From: Cytobacillus stercorigallinarum
Lineage (GTDB): Bacteria; Bacillota; Bacilli; Bacillales; Cytobacillaceae
Direction of reading: 5' to 3'
Length of the DNA: 64,000 nt
Assembly: GCF_014836495.1 (NCBI RefSeq)
Contig: NZ_JACSQT010000012.1
Coordinates: 31,204-95,203, forward strand
Below the pieces are notes generated by a model. The model did not search any database, had not been told where the DNA came from, and was given only the letters and a program-made list of their open reading frames with translations. Shown one piece after another: positions 1 through 8,295 of the stretch. Each line of letters starts with the position of its first letter. Positions within the stretch are counted from its first letter, which is position 1. Made by a program: the position numbers and the translations under genes.

Positions 1-331
1 TATCTCCACCAATTGAAAGACAAATGTCAGCCACATCAATTTGAGCAATCGTTTTTTGTTGTGTTTTTTGCCAGGCGTATGTTTCGTCTTGAAAAAGCTT
101 ATTGCGAATGGCTGACTTCCACCAATCTGTTGAATATTTTCTTATAACTGTTTCTGAACCATCAAAGATTCCATCTAGTTCTTGTATTTGTTGATCTGTT
201 TCAGGATGATAAGATGAAAGGAACACAGTCACACCTTCCACATTTTCTTTGAGCATAGTTGAAGTTGATCGTACAATCGCCTCACAGCCGCGGTTCTCAC
301 TTCCTCCATGAGCAAACATTAGTATTTTCAT
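1..331 (-). CDS. Polysaccharide pyruvyltransferase family protein (N-terminal part, cut by window edge)
   Basis: The first 110 codons of a minus-strand gene run off the window at base 1. The visible N-terminus starts MKILMFAHGGSENRGCEAIV and shows SIGGD just before the edge. This pattern, a Rossmann-like start with an N-R-G-C/D-E segment and a later G-G-D, is what I know from the polysaccharide pyruvyltransferase family (compare EpsI/EpsO of B. subtilis), which adds ketal pyruvate to exopolysaccharide sugars. The start overlaps the stop of the upstream glycosyltransferase in an ATGA arrangement, so it is translationally coupled as a distal gene of the eps operon. The C-terminal part is not visible, so the family call rests on the N-terminus only. 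Confidence 0.6.
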   Translation of the reverse strand, partial: MKILMFAHGGSENRGCEAIVRSTSTMLKENVEGVTVFLSSYHPETDQQIQELDGIFDGSETVIRKYSTDWWKSAIRNKLFQDETYAWQKTQQKTIAQIDVADICLSIGGD

Positions 332-1377
332 GAATGAACCTCCCCTTTTTTTCTATTTCGCCATCTACTATATGCTGTTGCACTATATAAACCGATAAGC
401 GATTGATGCTTGATACACTTCATTATGTAGCGGTCGTATCTGCCAAGCATTCTTACCTTATCTAACGGATAGAGTCGTAAAGCCTCTTGAACAACTGGAT
501 GATGAATCATTGTTTGCACATATTGCTTTCTTTCTTTTTTACTTAATCCATTTGTAGGCAAAATATAAATGTGAATATAAGCTAACACTTGATGAAGTAG
601 CTTCATCGCTTTTAATGTCCTGATTTGATGGCTGCTCATTTGAATCTGATCTGGTATATTACGCTGATAAGAGCGTAACGCATGAAGAAAGTAATTTTTC
701 TCTTGGAGATTTCTTGTCGCACTACCTGTTACTTCACGATAAAAATAACCAGGAAAATCGCTATAAATCGCTGACTTCGCGCATAAAAAAAAGGACCAAT
801 TAAATTGTCCATCTTCGCCAAGCACTTCGTTTTTCGGAAATTTCAGCCGATGCTTATTCAATGTTTCTCTTCTATATATTTTGTTACATACACTATTAAA
901 ATCTTCCTTTTGTAACATGTATGGAATGATAAACTCTTGAATGTCCTTTGTATGTAGTTTCGCCTGCATTGGAAAGGGATAGCGAATCACTCTTTGAATA
1001 CCATTGATTTCTTCTACTAAGTGAAAAATAACGACCTCACTATCGAATTGATTAGCAAGCTGATAAACGTGCTGATACGTATTATCTTTTATCGTATCAT
1101 CAGCATCCATAAATCCAATATATTCTCCTTTAGCCATTTCAATCCCCTTATTCCTTGCATAGCTGACCCCGTGGTTTTCTTGGTTCAAAAGTTTAATGCG
1201 ATGATCTTTTTCTTGATAAGCTTCAATGAGTTGTTGGCTGTGGTCAATCGAACCATCATTGACAAAGATAAATTCACATTGTTGTAAACTTTGCCTAAGT
1301 AACGACTGAATACATTCTTCCAAATAATCGGCTGCGTTATAAACGGGGATGACGACACTTACTTTAGGTTGTTCCAA
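328..1377 (-). CDS. Glycosyltransferase family 2, EpsJ-like
   Basis: A 349-residue cytoplasmic GT-A fold enzyme predicted to add a sugar to the lipid-linked exopolysaccharide repeat unit. Residues 5-15 carry the typical start KVSVVIPVYNA. The nucleotide-binding motif FVNDGSIDHS lies near residue 39, and the metal-binding FMDADDT near residue 89. The basic C-terminal tail may help membrane association. It sits between a GT4 gene (18 bp upstream gap) and the pyruvyltransferase gene (4-bp overlap), all on one strand. It resembles EpsJ and similar capsule GT2 enzymes. Donor and acceptor cannot be read from the sequence. Confidence 0.85.
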   Translation of the reverse strand: MEQPKVSVVIPVYNAADYLEECIQSLLRQSLQQCEFIFVNDGSIDHSQQLIEAYQEKDHRIKLLNQENHGVSYARNKGIEMAKGEYIGFMDADDTIKDNTYQHVYQLANQFDSEVVIFHLVEEINGIQRVIRYPFPMQAKLHTKDIQEFIIPYMLQKEDFNSVCNKIYRRETLNKHRLKFPKNEVLGEDGQFNWSFFLCAKSAIYSDFPGYFYREVTGSATRNLQEKNYFLHALRSYQRNIPDQIQMSSHQIRTLKAMKLLHQVLAYIHIYILPTNGLSKKERKQYVQTMIHHPVVQEALRLYPLDKVRMLGRYDRYIMKCIKHQSLIGLYSATAYSRWRNRKKGEVHS

Positions 1378-1395
1378 TGGCCCTATCCCCCTTAT

Positions 1396-2589
1396 TTATT
1401 CACAGATAGCCTGTAACTTCTCAAGCTCTGCTTCATTACTATAATTCGTTCGGTGACAATTCTTGCTTAACCTTTCTCTTTCTTCCGGATGTTCATATAG
1501 CTGAATAATGCTTGAAGCTAATTCCTCTGGGGTGTTGCCAGCGATATAACCGTCCACTCCAACACGAATTTGACTTTTCGCTGTAGGGTAATTCATAAGC
1601 AGTACTGGCTTTGCTAATATTTGCGCTTCGCTAACTGTAACGGCCTTCCCTTCATAACGAGAGGGTTGAACATAAAGATCACACGCCTTCATAAATGGAT
1701 AAGGATTGACCTTTTTACCAAGTAATATAAACTGACCTTCTAATTCACAAGCTGAAATGAGTTGTGTCAGTTCGTTTTCATCTCCACCGAAACCAATTAC
1801 ATACCAAACAATGTTGTGATAACCTTTTTCCTTTACTATTTTCATTGCTTGTATGGCAATATCTATCCCTTTTGCTTTTGATAATCTAGCCACTGTAACA
1901 ATGGTAAAACGCTGATCTAATAGAATAGGATTTTCGACTACTTCCTCAGACAATTCTTTTATAAAGTTCGGTGATATCAGATTTTCCATCACCATCACCT
2001 TTTTGGCTAACTGTGGATAAACGGTAAGAAAAGCGTCTCTACAAGCATCAGAAACAGCGATAATATGATCAAATAACCGCCAAACTTTCTCATCCTCATT
2101 CGTATCAATATGGAGAGAGGAAAAGTCAGTATGAATCCATGCAATCTTCTTCTTAGCCTTTACTTTATTGGCTACAAAATGGTGAGGCCATAAATAACTA
2201 ATAGCCACATCGTAAGTTTTATCCATTGTAGGAAGAAAGGGAGATGAATACTTCCCGATTTGTTGCATCTGATAGTAACCCCACTCTTCATCACGCGCGT
2301 GCAGACTTTTCCATTGTGTTTGCCATTTGGCTAGTAGTCTTACAGCTCCCAATAGGAGATGTTTCTTTTGAATTGTTTCAATAATGGACTGACGAAAAGT
2401 AGCCATACTTGAAAACTCTGGCAATAAATGCACTTGTTTAGGAAGCAAATGAAAAAAATCGCCTTGATGACGATATAATAATAGATCCACCTCATACTTT
2501 TCGTAGTTAAGTTGTTTCAGTAATTGTAATAAACTTCTCTCTACTCCCCCAATTTCCATATCGTATGTAGCAATGAATATCCCGCTCAT
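1396..2589 (-). CDS. Glycosyltransferase family 4 (GT-B fold)
   Basis: A 397-residue glycosyltransferase. The N-terminal half has the glycine-rich acceptor-domain start of family 4 (YDMEIGGVERSLL, near residue 9). The C-terminal half has VARLSKAKGID and then the nucleotide-sugar-binding E-x7-E region in YEGKAVTVSEAQ. These are hallmarks of retaining GT4 enzymes, which use UDP- or GDP-sugars on the cytoplasmic face. Its ATG overlaps the stop of the preceding GT32 gene by 4 bp, so the two are probably translationally coupled. It belongs to the distal part of the eps operon. The sugar specificity is not deducible. Confidence 0.85.
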   Translation of the reverse strand: MSGIFIATYDMEIGGVERSLLQLLKQLNYEKYEVDLLLYRHQGDFFHLLPKQVHLLPEFSSMATFRQSIIETIQKKHLLLGAVRLLAKWQTQWKSLHARDEEWGYYQMQQIGKYSSPFLPTMDKTYDVAISYLWPHHFVANKVKAKKKIAWIHTDFSSLHIDTNEDEKVWRLFDHIIAVSDACRDAFLTVYPQLAKKVMVMENLISPNFIKELSEEVVENPILLDQRFTIVTVARLSKAKGIDIAIQAMKIVKEKGYHNIVWYVIGFGGDENELTQLISACELEGQFILLGKKVNPYPFMKACDLYVQPSRYEGKAVTVSEAQILAKPVLLMNYPTAKSQIRVGVDGYIAGNTPEELASSIIQLYEHPEERERLSKNCHRTNYSNEAELEKLQAICE

Positions 2590-3326
2590 TTCCTCACTCC
2601 CGAAAACTTCTTACGTAAATCAGCTAATTTTTCTCCGCCAATCCATTTGACTATATTTCTTTTCACAAATCGTTTAACCAACACATGAGAAGGCAACCAA
2701 CTTTGATAAAAATGATGCCTCGTTACCGTGTCGTCTGATTGCAGGTCCCGGCAATTAATATAATCATAAGGAGAGAAAATAGCTTGCTCAAATATTACCC
2801 CTAAACCGTCTATCACTTGTTTTTGCCCGTTACATATCACGCCTATCTTCTTCATTTCTTCTGTTATGGCGGCAACATTTGTCCATTCGTTAAAAGTCCC
2901 GTCATCATTAATAAAATGATTAGATTGGTAGGAGTCTAGAAAGTACTGGATAAGCGGATGCCCTTTGCTTGCACCAATCGTACTTGTCGCAATGTAATTG
3001 CCTTCTTCAAACCCCCAAAAGGATGGATAATGAAGGAAAGGATCAAAAGATTGATAAACCTCGACATCTGTATCAAGATAAATTCCACCTTCTGTATACA
3101 AGGCATACATTCTGAAATAATCACTCACAAAAGCATATTTTTTCGCTCGATACGCTTCATATACATAAGCATTACATGTTAAATCGACATTGCTTTCATC
3201 CCATTGCTTTAGCTCATAATGAGAGAGATGTTCTTCCCAGGACCTTATACACCGTTTCATTAACTCTGGCTTTTCCCCGCCACCAAACCAACAATAATGA
3301 ATAATTCTTGGTATCTTCTCCGTCAT
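2586..3326 (-). CDS. GT32-type capsular polysaccharide glycosyltransferase
   Basis: A 246-residue protein starting IPRIIHYCWFGGGEKP, the usual opening of the GT32 (Gly_transf_sug, DXD-containing) family found in capsule clusters. The catalytic metal-binding motif is DTD at residues 85-87 within GGIYLDTDVEVY. A conserved aromatic-rich C-terminal segment (HHFYQSW) follows. Mannosyl-, galactosyl- or glucosyl-transfer are all known in the family, so the donor is open. The start codon overlaps the stop of the SinR-like gene in an ATGA arrangement. The regulator and this enzyme are therefore translated from the same mRNA. Confidence 0.82.
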   Translation of the reverse strand: MTEKIPRIIHYCWFGGGEKPELMKRCIRSWEEHLSHYELKQWDESNVDLTCNAYVYEAYRAKKYAFVSDYFRMYALYTEGGIYLDTDVEVYQSFDPFLHYPSFWGFEEGNYIATSTIGASKGHPLIQYFLDSYQSNHFINDDGTFNEWTNVAAITEEMKKIGVICNGQKQVIDGLGVIFEQAIFSPYDYINCRDLQSDDTVTRHHFYQSWLPSHVLVKRFVKRNIVKWIGGEKLADLRKKFSGVRK

Positions 3327-3673
3327 TCCAGCACTCTCTTCCTTTTCTTAAAACTGAGTTGTTTATTCTTTACATCATAGATTCTTTGTCTCACCATCTC
3401 CATCTGATCTTTTTCAATGCCTAACTCCCGCATTTCCTTAATAAGTATTTGCCATTGTCTATTTTGCTCTGTGATATAGACGTCTCTGATGATTTCTTCT
3501 ATTTCTACACCGAGTACAAAAATAATTTTTTCAATGACTTGAATAGAAGGGTTTTGATGGACCTCCCTTTCAATATTACTAAGATATGACTTCGCTACGC
3601 CCGCTCGTTCGGCTAGTTCAGTTAATGTTAATCCTTTTTGTTTACGTAGTTTTGCAATATTTTTTCCTATCAT
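3323..3673 (-). CDS. SinR-like transcriptional regulator of biofilm/matrix genes
   Basis: A 116-residue protein with an N-terminal XRE/SinR-type helix-turn-helix (about residues 6-60). The recognition segment GVAKSYLSNIERE is nearly the same as in B. subtilis SinR (recalled from memory). The C-terminal segment around residues 75-100 (ILIKEMRELGIEKDQMEMVR) matches the SinI/SinR dimerisation motif. In B. subtilis SinR represses epsA-O and tapA through GTTCTYT boxes and is antagonised by SinI. Here the gene lies inside the eps operon, between epsN and a GT32 gene, so it could form an autoregulatory loop. Perfect inverted SinR boxes occur upstream of epsA and of the lasso cyclase gene. It could instead be a SlrR-like paralogue. 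No sinI is seen next to it. Confidence 0.85.
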   Translation of the reverse strand: MIGKNIAKLRKQKGLTLTELAERAGVAKSYLSNIEREVHQNPSIQVIEKIIFVLGVEIEEIIRDVYITEQNRQWQILIKEMRELGIEKDQMEMVRQRIYDVKNKQLSFKKRKRVLE

Positions 3674-3683
3674 TATCTGCCTC

Positions 3684-4859
3684 CTATCCTAATAAATAAG
3701 GATGCAGATGAAGATTTGAGATAATGGTGTTTCGAATACAATGAATCACTCTGTTTTGTTGCTCAATTGTTAAGTTAGATCCTGAAGGTAAACAAATTCC
3801 TTTTTCAAATATCATTTCAGAAATAGATCCGCACTCCACATCATGGGGATAGAAACTATAATCCTGAAATAACGGCTGTAGATGCAATGGTTTCCATACT
3901 GGACGTGCCTCTATATTCTCATTCCTAAGTGCGAAAATTAGCTCCTCGACTGTTACGCCGATTGTCTCACTATCAATCAATATAGTAGTTAGCCATCTAT
4001 TAGAATAGGTTCCCGGGAGCTCAGGGATAAATGAAATGCCTGCCAATCCTTGAAGCCCTTTTTCATAACGCTCGTAAATTTTTCTACGTGCATCTATTCT
4101 GTTATCCAGATATGTCAATTGGGCTCTCCCAATACCGGCAGCGATATTACTCATACGATAATTAAAACCGATTTGACTATGCTGGTAATGTAGAGCTTGA
4201 TCCTTTGCCTGTGTGGCTAAAAAAGAGGCATATTCCACACCTTCTTTATGGTTGGAAACGAGCATCCCCCCTCCAGAAGTAGTAATGATTTTATTACCAT
4301 TAAAGGAGTAAATACCATAACTGCCGATTGTGCCGGTTGGCTTCTCTTTGTATGTAGAGCCGAGCGATTCGGCAGCATCTTCAATTAAAGGCACACCATA
4401 ACGTTGACAAATTTTTATCAATTCATCCATTTTGGCAGGTTGCCCATATAAATGAACGACAATCACCGCTTTTGGTAAATGTCCATTTGCATCCGCTTCC
4501 TTTAGCGCCCTTTCTAACGCATCAGGAGACATATTCCAAGTTTCGGGTTCTGAATCAATGAATACCGGTTTAGCTCCAATATAAAGAATAGGATTAGCCG
4601 TAGCTACAAATGTAAACGTTGAACAAAAGACAGTGTCTAGAGAGCCTATACCAAGTGCTAATAATGATAGGTGGATGGCAGCAGTACCAGAGTTAACCGC
4701 TAAGCAAGAACGGACATTGACAAGTGTTGACATTTCTTGTTCGAACAAATCGATATGAGGACCAACGGGTGCCACCCAATTATCCGTAAACGCCGATTGT
4801 ACGTAATGAATTTCTTCACCAGTCAAATGGGGCGGCGATAAATAAATACGCTCAGCCAA
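3684..4859 (-). CDS. epsN: DegT/DnrJ/EryC1/StrS aminotransferase, EpsN-like
   Basis: A PLP-dependent sugar aminotransferase of about 390 residues. IYLSPPH at the N-terminus is the EpsN/PglE signature. The Schiff-base lysine is in SFNGNKIIT near residue 190, and EDAAESLGS precedes it. In the known pathway it converts the UDP-4-keto-6-deoxy sugar made by EpsC to a 4-amino sugar, which EpsM then acetylates, giving UDP-di-N-acetylbacillosamine. I prefer a TTG start at 4859, because GGAG lies 8 bases upstream. ATG at 4865 and GTG at 4868 are alternatives but sit too close to that site. The 5' end overlaps epsM slightly, which fits coupled translation. Confidence 0.88.
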   Translation of the reverse strand: MAERIYLSPPHLTGEEIHYVQSAFTDNWVAPVGPHIDLFEQEMSTLVNVRSCLAVNSGTAAIHLSLLALGIGSLDTVFCSTFTFVATANPILYIGAKPVFIDSEPETWNMSPDALERALKEADANGHLPKAVIVVHLYGQPAKMDELIKICQRYGVPLIEDAAESLGSTYKEKPTGTIGSYGIYSFNGNKIITTSGGGMLVSNHKEGVEYASFLATQAKDQALHYQHSQIGFNYRMSNIAAGIGRAQLTYLDNRIDARRKIYERYEKGLQGLAGISFIPELPGTYSNRWLTTILIDSETIGVTVEELIFALRNENIEARPVWKPLHLQPLFQDYSFYPHDVECGSISEMIFEKGICLPSGSNLTIEQQNRVIHCIRNTIISNLHLHPYLLG

Positions 4860-5499
4860 GGTCATCACTCCATTTCAATATTTTCTTTGTTTGTGCTGGT
4901 AATCCAACTGCCATCACTCGCTCTGGTATTGAATGAATCACTGTCGAGCCTGCCCCTATGACTGACCACTTTCCTAATGTTACTTTTGGAATGACAACAG
5001 AAGCAGAACCGAGATGCACCCCCTCTTCAACTTTTACCGATCCAGTTAGAGTAGAGCGCGGGGAGATATGCACATAATCACCGATTTCATTATCATGTTC
5101 AATCACTGCTCCCGTATTAATAATTGTATGATGACCAATTACCGCATCCGCGTTGATCACCGTCTGTGGCATGATGACGGTTCCTTTACCGATCATAGCG
5201 CTCGGACTAATACAAGCAGAAGGATGGATACAAGTGGTATAGTATTCTATTGGTAAAGCTAGCCTTTCGAACATTTGCTTACGTATTTTATTATTGCCTA
5301 TCGAAATAACCAACTTAATATGAGGATTAATTTTTAGGACATCATGCACATAATCAATCGGTGCTAAAAACACATCCCCTTTCATTTTTAATGAGGAATG
5401 TTTATCATCAAAAATACCTACCACTTTATTTTTTTGCATTGTAATAATGTCAAAAATCACTTTGCTATGCCCGCCATAACCAATTAATGCAATATCCAT
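4852..5499 (-). CDS. epsM: Sugar O/N-acetyltransferase, EpsM/NeuD/PglD-like
   Basis: A 215-residue acyltransferase. It has an N-terminal Rossmann-like PglD segment (IALIGYGGHSKVI, residues 3-15) and a left-handed beta-helix of hexapeptide repeats from about residue 90 (SACISPSAMIGKGTVIMPQ). The histidine in EHDNEIGDYVHIS is at the position of the family's catalytic base. The family uses acetyl-CoA to acetylate the 4-amino group of UDP-amino sugars, here most likely the product of EpsN. It lies 5 bp from epsL and overlaps epsN, matching the epsL-M-N order of B. subtilis. Confidence 0.87.
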   Translation of the reverse strand: MDIALIGYGGHSKVIFDIITMQKNKVVGIFDDKHSSLKMKGDVFLAPIDYVHDVLKINPHIKLVISIGNNKIRKQMFERLALPIEYYTTCIHPSACISPSAMIGKGTVIMPQTVINADAVIGHHTIINTGAVIEHDNEIGDYVHISPRSTLTGSVKVEEGVHLGSASVVIPKVTLGKWSVIGAGSTVIHSIPERVMAVGLPAQTKKILKWSDDLG

Positions 5500-5504
5500 T
5501 TATG

Positions 5505-6107
5505 TCACTCTTTCATTTTTATTTGGTTTCCCTTAAACACTTCAGTTGTGGCAGTACCTGGCTGATTAATTCCTTCTGAACGAATTACCTTACTCACCGT
5601 AAGAAAAATAATTTTTAAGTCGAGTAAGAAATGTTGATGATCGACATACCATACATCCATTCTCAATTTTTCTTCCCAACTAATCGCATTCCTGCCATTT
5701 ACTTGTGCCCAACCTGTAATTCCAGGTTTGACACAATGCCTTCTTGCTTGTTCTGGTGAATATAATGGTAAATACGCTATTAGTAACGGACGAGGTCCAA
5801 CTAAACTCATTTCACCTTTTAAGACATTTAGTAGTTGTGGTAATTCATCCAAACTATATTTCCTTAACTTGCTGCCGAATTTGGTCAACCTTTCTTCATC
5901 TGGAAGCAGATGGCCCTGCTCATTCTTTTCCGCAGTCATTGTACAAAATTTATATAAGCGAAAGGGGGATCCATTAAGCCCAGGTCTCTCTTGTATGAAA
6001 AAAACGGGTGATCCGTTGATAGCTAAAACGGTACTTATGATTGCCATTACAGGTGCAAATAAAATAAGCAGTATACATGCACTGATAAAATCAAATATTC
6101 TTTTCAT
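5505..6107 (-). CDS. epsL: Initiating sugar phosphotransferase, EpsL-like (small polyprenyl PGT)
   Basis: A 200-residue monotopic phosphoglycosyl transferase. It has one N-terminal re-entrant hydrophobic segment (about residues 5-27) and then the conserved catalytic core with ERPGLNGSPF, KFCTMT and SLVGPRP. The Asp-Glu pair in YSLDELPQL is the expected catalytic dyad of the family. It transfers a phospho-sugar from the UDP donor, probably di-N-acetylbacillosamine made by EpsC/N/M, to undecaprenyl phosphate and so starts the repeat unit. ATG at 6107 follows GAGG at a 6-base distance and gives the usual length. An upstream ATG at 6131 has no ribosome site. Confidence 0.88.
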   Translation of the reverse strand: MKRIFDFISACILLILFAPVMAIISTVLAINGSPVFFIQERPGLNGSPFRLYKFCTMTAEKNEQGHLLPDEERLTKFGSKLRKYSLDELPQLLNVLKGEMSLVGPRPLLIAYLPLYSPEQARRHCVKPGITGWAQVNGRNAISWEEKLRMDVWYVDHQHFLLDLKIIFLTVSKVIRSEGINQPGTATTEVFKGNQIKMKE

Positions 6108-6142
6108 TTCCTTCCTCTTCTTATACGTCATCAGATATCTTC

Positions 6143-7201
6143 TTAAGAAAAAGAAAAACCCCCACTTTGCATGAAGTGCGGATTTTTCTTCTCACTATAA
6201 CCAGTCGGGTTTTTTTTCTGCCAACGCCAGGCGTCTATACACATTTCCTCTAATCCCCTTTGAGCCTTCCAACCTAATTCCTTTTCTGCAGCTGTTGGAT
6301 CAGCATAACTAATAGGGATATCACCCAAACGGGCATCCGTAATGATATACGGGATATTCACATGATTGACTCTCTCAAAAGTTTGGACAATTTCTAATAC
6401 ACTATAACCTTTCCCTGTACCTAAATTATAAGAATTAAAACCAGTCGCCTTTTTTAAATGTTCTAGTGCACAAATATGCCCCTCAGCTAAATCCATTACA
6501 TGAATATAATCTCTTACCCCTGTACCATCTTTGGTAGAAAAGCCATCGCCGAATATTTGTAATACCGCCCGTTTTCCAATAGCTACTTGGGTAATATAAG
6601 GCATGAGATTATTCGGTATACCTCGTGGATCTTCACCTAAATTACCACTTGGGTGGGCACCGATTGGATTAAAATAACGTAAACATGTAATTGCCCAGTC
6701 ATTTTCAGATGCATAAATATCTCTCAACATTTCTTCGATGATCAGCTTAGTTCTGCCATAAGGATTAGTTGCCGATAGATGAGCATTCTCCGCAATCGGT
6801 ACCTGCTTCGGTTTGCCATAAACAGTCGCTGAAGAGCTAAACACCAGTTTTTTTACGTTAAATTGTTTCATTACTTGTAATAAGTAAATCGTGGAAATGA
6901 GATTATTATCATAATAGGAAAGTGGATTAACAACTGAATCACCCACTGCTTTAAACCCGGCAAAATGAATCACTGCCTCGATTTCATTATCGGCAAAGAC
7001 AGAATGAACAGCGTCTTTTTCCTTTAAATCAATCGAATAGTACTTCACCTTTTTATTCGTCATTTGCTCTATTCGCTGCACCACTTCTTGATTACTGTTG
7101 GAAAAGTCATCAATAACAATGACATCCATCCCACGGTTCAATAAAGAGATACATGTGTGACTGCCAATATACCCTGCGCCACCGGTGACGAGAACACTCA
7201 T
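6143..7201 (-). CDS. galE: UDP-glucose 4-epimerase
   Basis: A 352-residue extended short-chain dehydrogenase. The NAD-binding GGAGYIGSH is at residues 7-15. The catalytic Ser is in FSSSATVYG, and the Y-x3-K pair is in NPYGRTKLIIE. The GalE-typical IPNNLMPYI and GVRDYIHVMDL follow. It interconverts UDP-Glc and UDP-Gal (possibly the N-acetyl forms) for the polymer. A strong site (GAGGGGAG, 6-base spacer) precedes the ATG. The last 15 codons overlap a terminator-like hairpin at 6153-6188. galE is not part of the B. subtilis eps operon, so this operon carries its own precursor supply. Confidence 0.93.
   Translation of the reverse strand: MSVLVTGGAGYIGSHTCISLLNRGMDVIVIDDFSNSNQEVVQRIEQMTNKKVKYYSIDLKEKDAVHSVFADNEIEAVIHFAGFKAVGDSVVNPLSYYDNNLISTIYLLQVMKQFNVKKLVFSSSATVYGKPKQVPIAENAHLSATNPYGRTKLIIEEMLRDIYASENDWAITCLRYFNPIGAHPSGNLGEDPRGIPNNLMPYITQVAIGKRAVLQIFGDGFSTKDGTGVRDYIHVMDLAEGHICALEHLKKATGFNSYNLGTGKGYSVLEIVQTFERVNHVNIPYIITDARLGDIPISYADPTAAEKELGWKAQRGLEEMCIDAWRWQKKNPTGYSEKKNPHFMQSGGFSFS
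6153..6188 (-). terminator. Terminator-like hairpin inside the operon, in the galE 3' end
   Basis: Two 15-base arms (6153-6167 and 6174-6188) pair at 13 of 15 positions around a 6-base loop, and a T-rich run (TTTTTCTT) follows on the minus strand. It lies within the last galE codons, upstream of epsL. If it works as an intrinsic terminator it would lower expression of the distal genes unless antitermination (see the leader upstream of epsC) suppresses it. Confidence 0.45.
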
Positions 7202-7222
7202 TTTTTTCTCCCCTCTTTCTCG

Positions 7223-8293
7223 TTAACCTAACCAATCACTTTGGTACTGAATATTTAAACTAATGACTGTTTCATAAAAATAATAGAAAAAATATAGCAC
7301 AAGGATACAATAATAAATAAAGCGTTGATCCTTTGGTTGAAATAATTTGACAATCCAAGCGACAAGAATCAATTGATAAAGACTAAAATAGATGGAAAAT
7401 CGCGCAAAGATCCAATTTTGTGTAGAAATAATCATAAATACTAAACCAACTAGTGCCATATTCACAATAAAATCACTTTGCGGGAAAATCTGTCTTAACT
7501 TCTCTCGCCCAAGATAAGCAATGAATAAAGGGGTTGCTTCCACGGCCACGCGTAAAATATTTGCTCCGCCTTCTTGGAATTCTGCGTATTGCCCATATTG
7601 TGTATTTTCTATTGCTGAAAAAAGTAGTGTCGAAAACTCATTAAAGCCGACAACAATAAGGACAGCAATCAGCAGTAATATCAACGTCGCTTTTGACCAA
7701 GCCTTATAACGTACAAAAAAGTAAATAGGTAGTAAAATAAGGGCACTTTGATGAAATGAAGAAGCAAGGATAACAAATAAAAAATAAACTGGCCAATTGC
7801 CATTTATAAGGAACTTTGTGGCAGTAAATACTAGCGCCGCTGCTAAGCATTGGCGTATCCCATTCATCGTTACTAAAAATAAACCACCAGTGATGTAAAT
7901 ATAAATACTCAACTCAAATAATCTTGCATAGTGAGCAAGAACAAAGACAATTAAACTGTTGGTTAATAACGCGACAACAAAAATTAATAATTGCGGGTCA
8001 TCTGAATAATACTTCAGTACCATTTGTAATAACCCAAAGCCAATATCCTTTCCCTCTACTATTGTTGTCCAACTAAAATCATTGACTTCATATGCATGCA
8101 TATAAAAAAAAGTATCACCAATATTTGTTCGTGCCCCTGAGACAACAATAAGTATTAAGGCAACTAAAGTAATCAATAACCTATTAGGATAAACGGATTG
8201 ACTTCCATTCCCTACAAGTACAGGTCTAGCAAAGTATCTAGCAAATAAAGCGACACTAAAACTAGCGAATAAACACAGCCAAAAAACAGTCAT
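7223..8293 (-). CDS. epsG: EpsG-family membrane protein (Wzy-like polysaccharide polymerase)
   Basis: A 356-residue integral membrane protein with about nine or ten hydrophobic segments spread along its length. The motif ARTNIGDTFFYMHAY near residue 55 and TMNGIRQCLA near residue 142 are the usual marks of the EpsG family. It is expected to polymerise the lipid-linked repeat units on the outer face of the membrane. It starts 2 bp after the preceding glycosyltransferase stop and has a weak ribosome site, so coupled translation is likely. Confidence 0.85.
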   Translation of the reverse strand: MTVFWLCLFASFSVALFARYFARPVLVGNGSQSVYPNRLLITLVALILIVVSGARTNIGDTFFYMHAYEVNDFSWTTIVEGKDIGFGLLQMVLKYYSDDPQLLIFVVALLTNSLIVFVLAHYARLFELSIYIYITGGLFLVTMNGIRQCLAAALVFTATKFLINGNWPVYFLFVILASSFHQSALILLPIYFFVRYKAWSKATLILLLIAVLIVVGFNEFSTLLFSAIENTQYGQYAEFQEGGANILRVAVEATPLFIAYLGREKLRQIFPQSDFIVNMALVGLVFMIISTQNWIFARFSIYFSLYQLILVAWIVKLFQPKDQRFIYYCILVLYFFYYFYETVISLNIQYQSDWLG

Positions 8294-8295
8294 GA

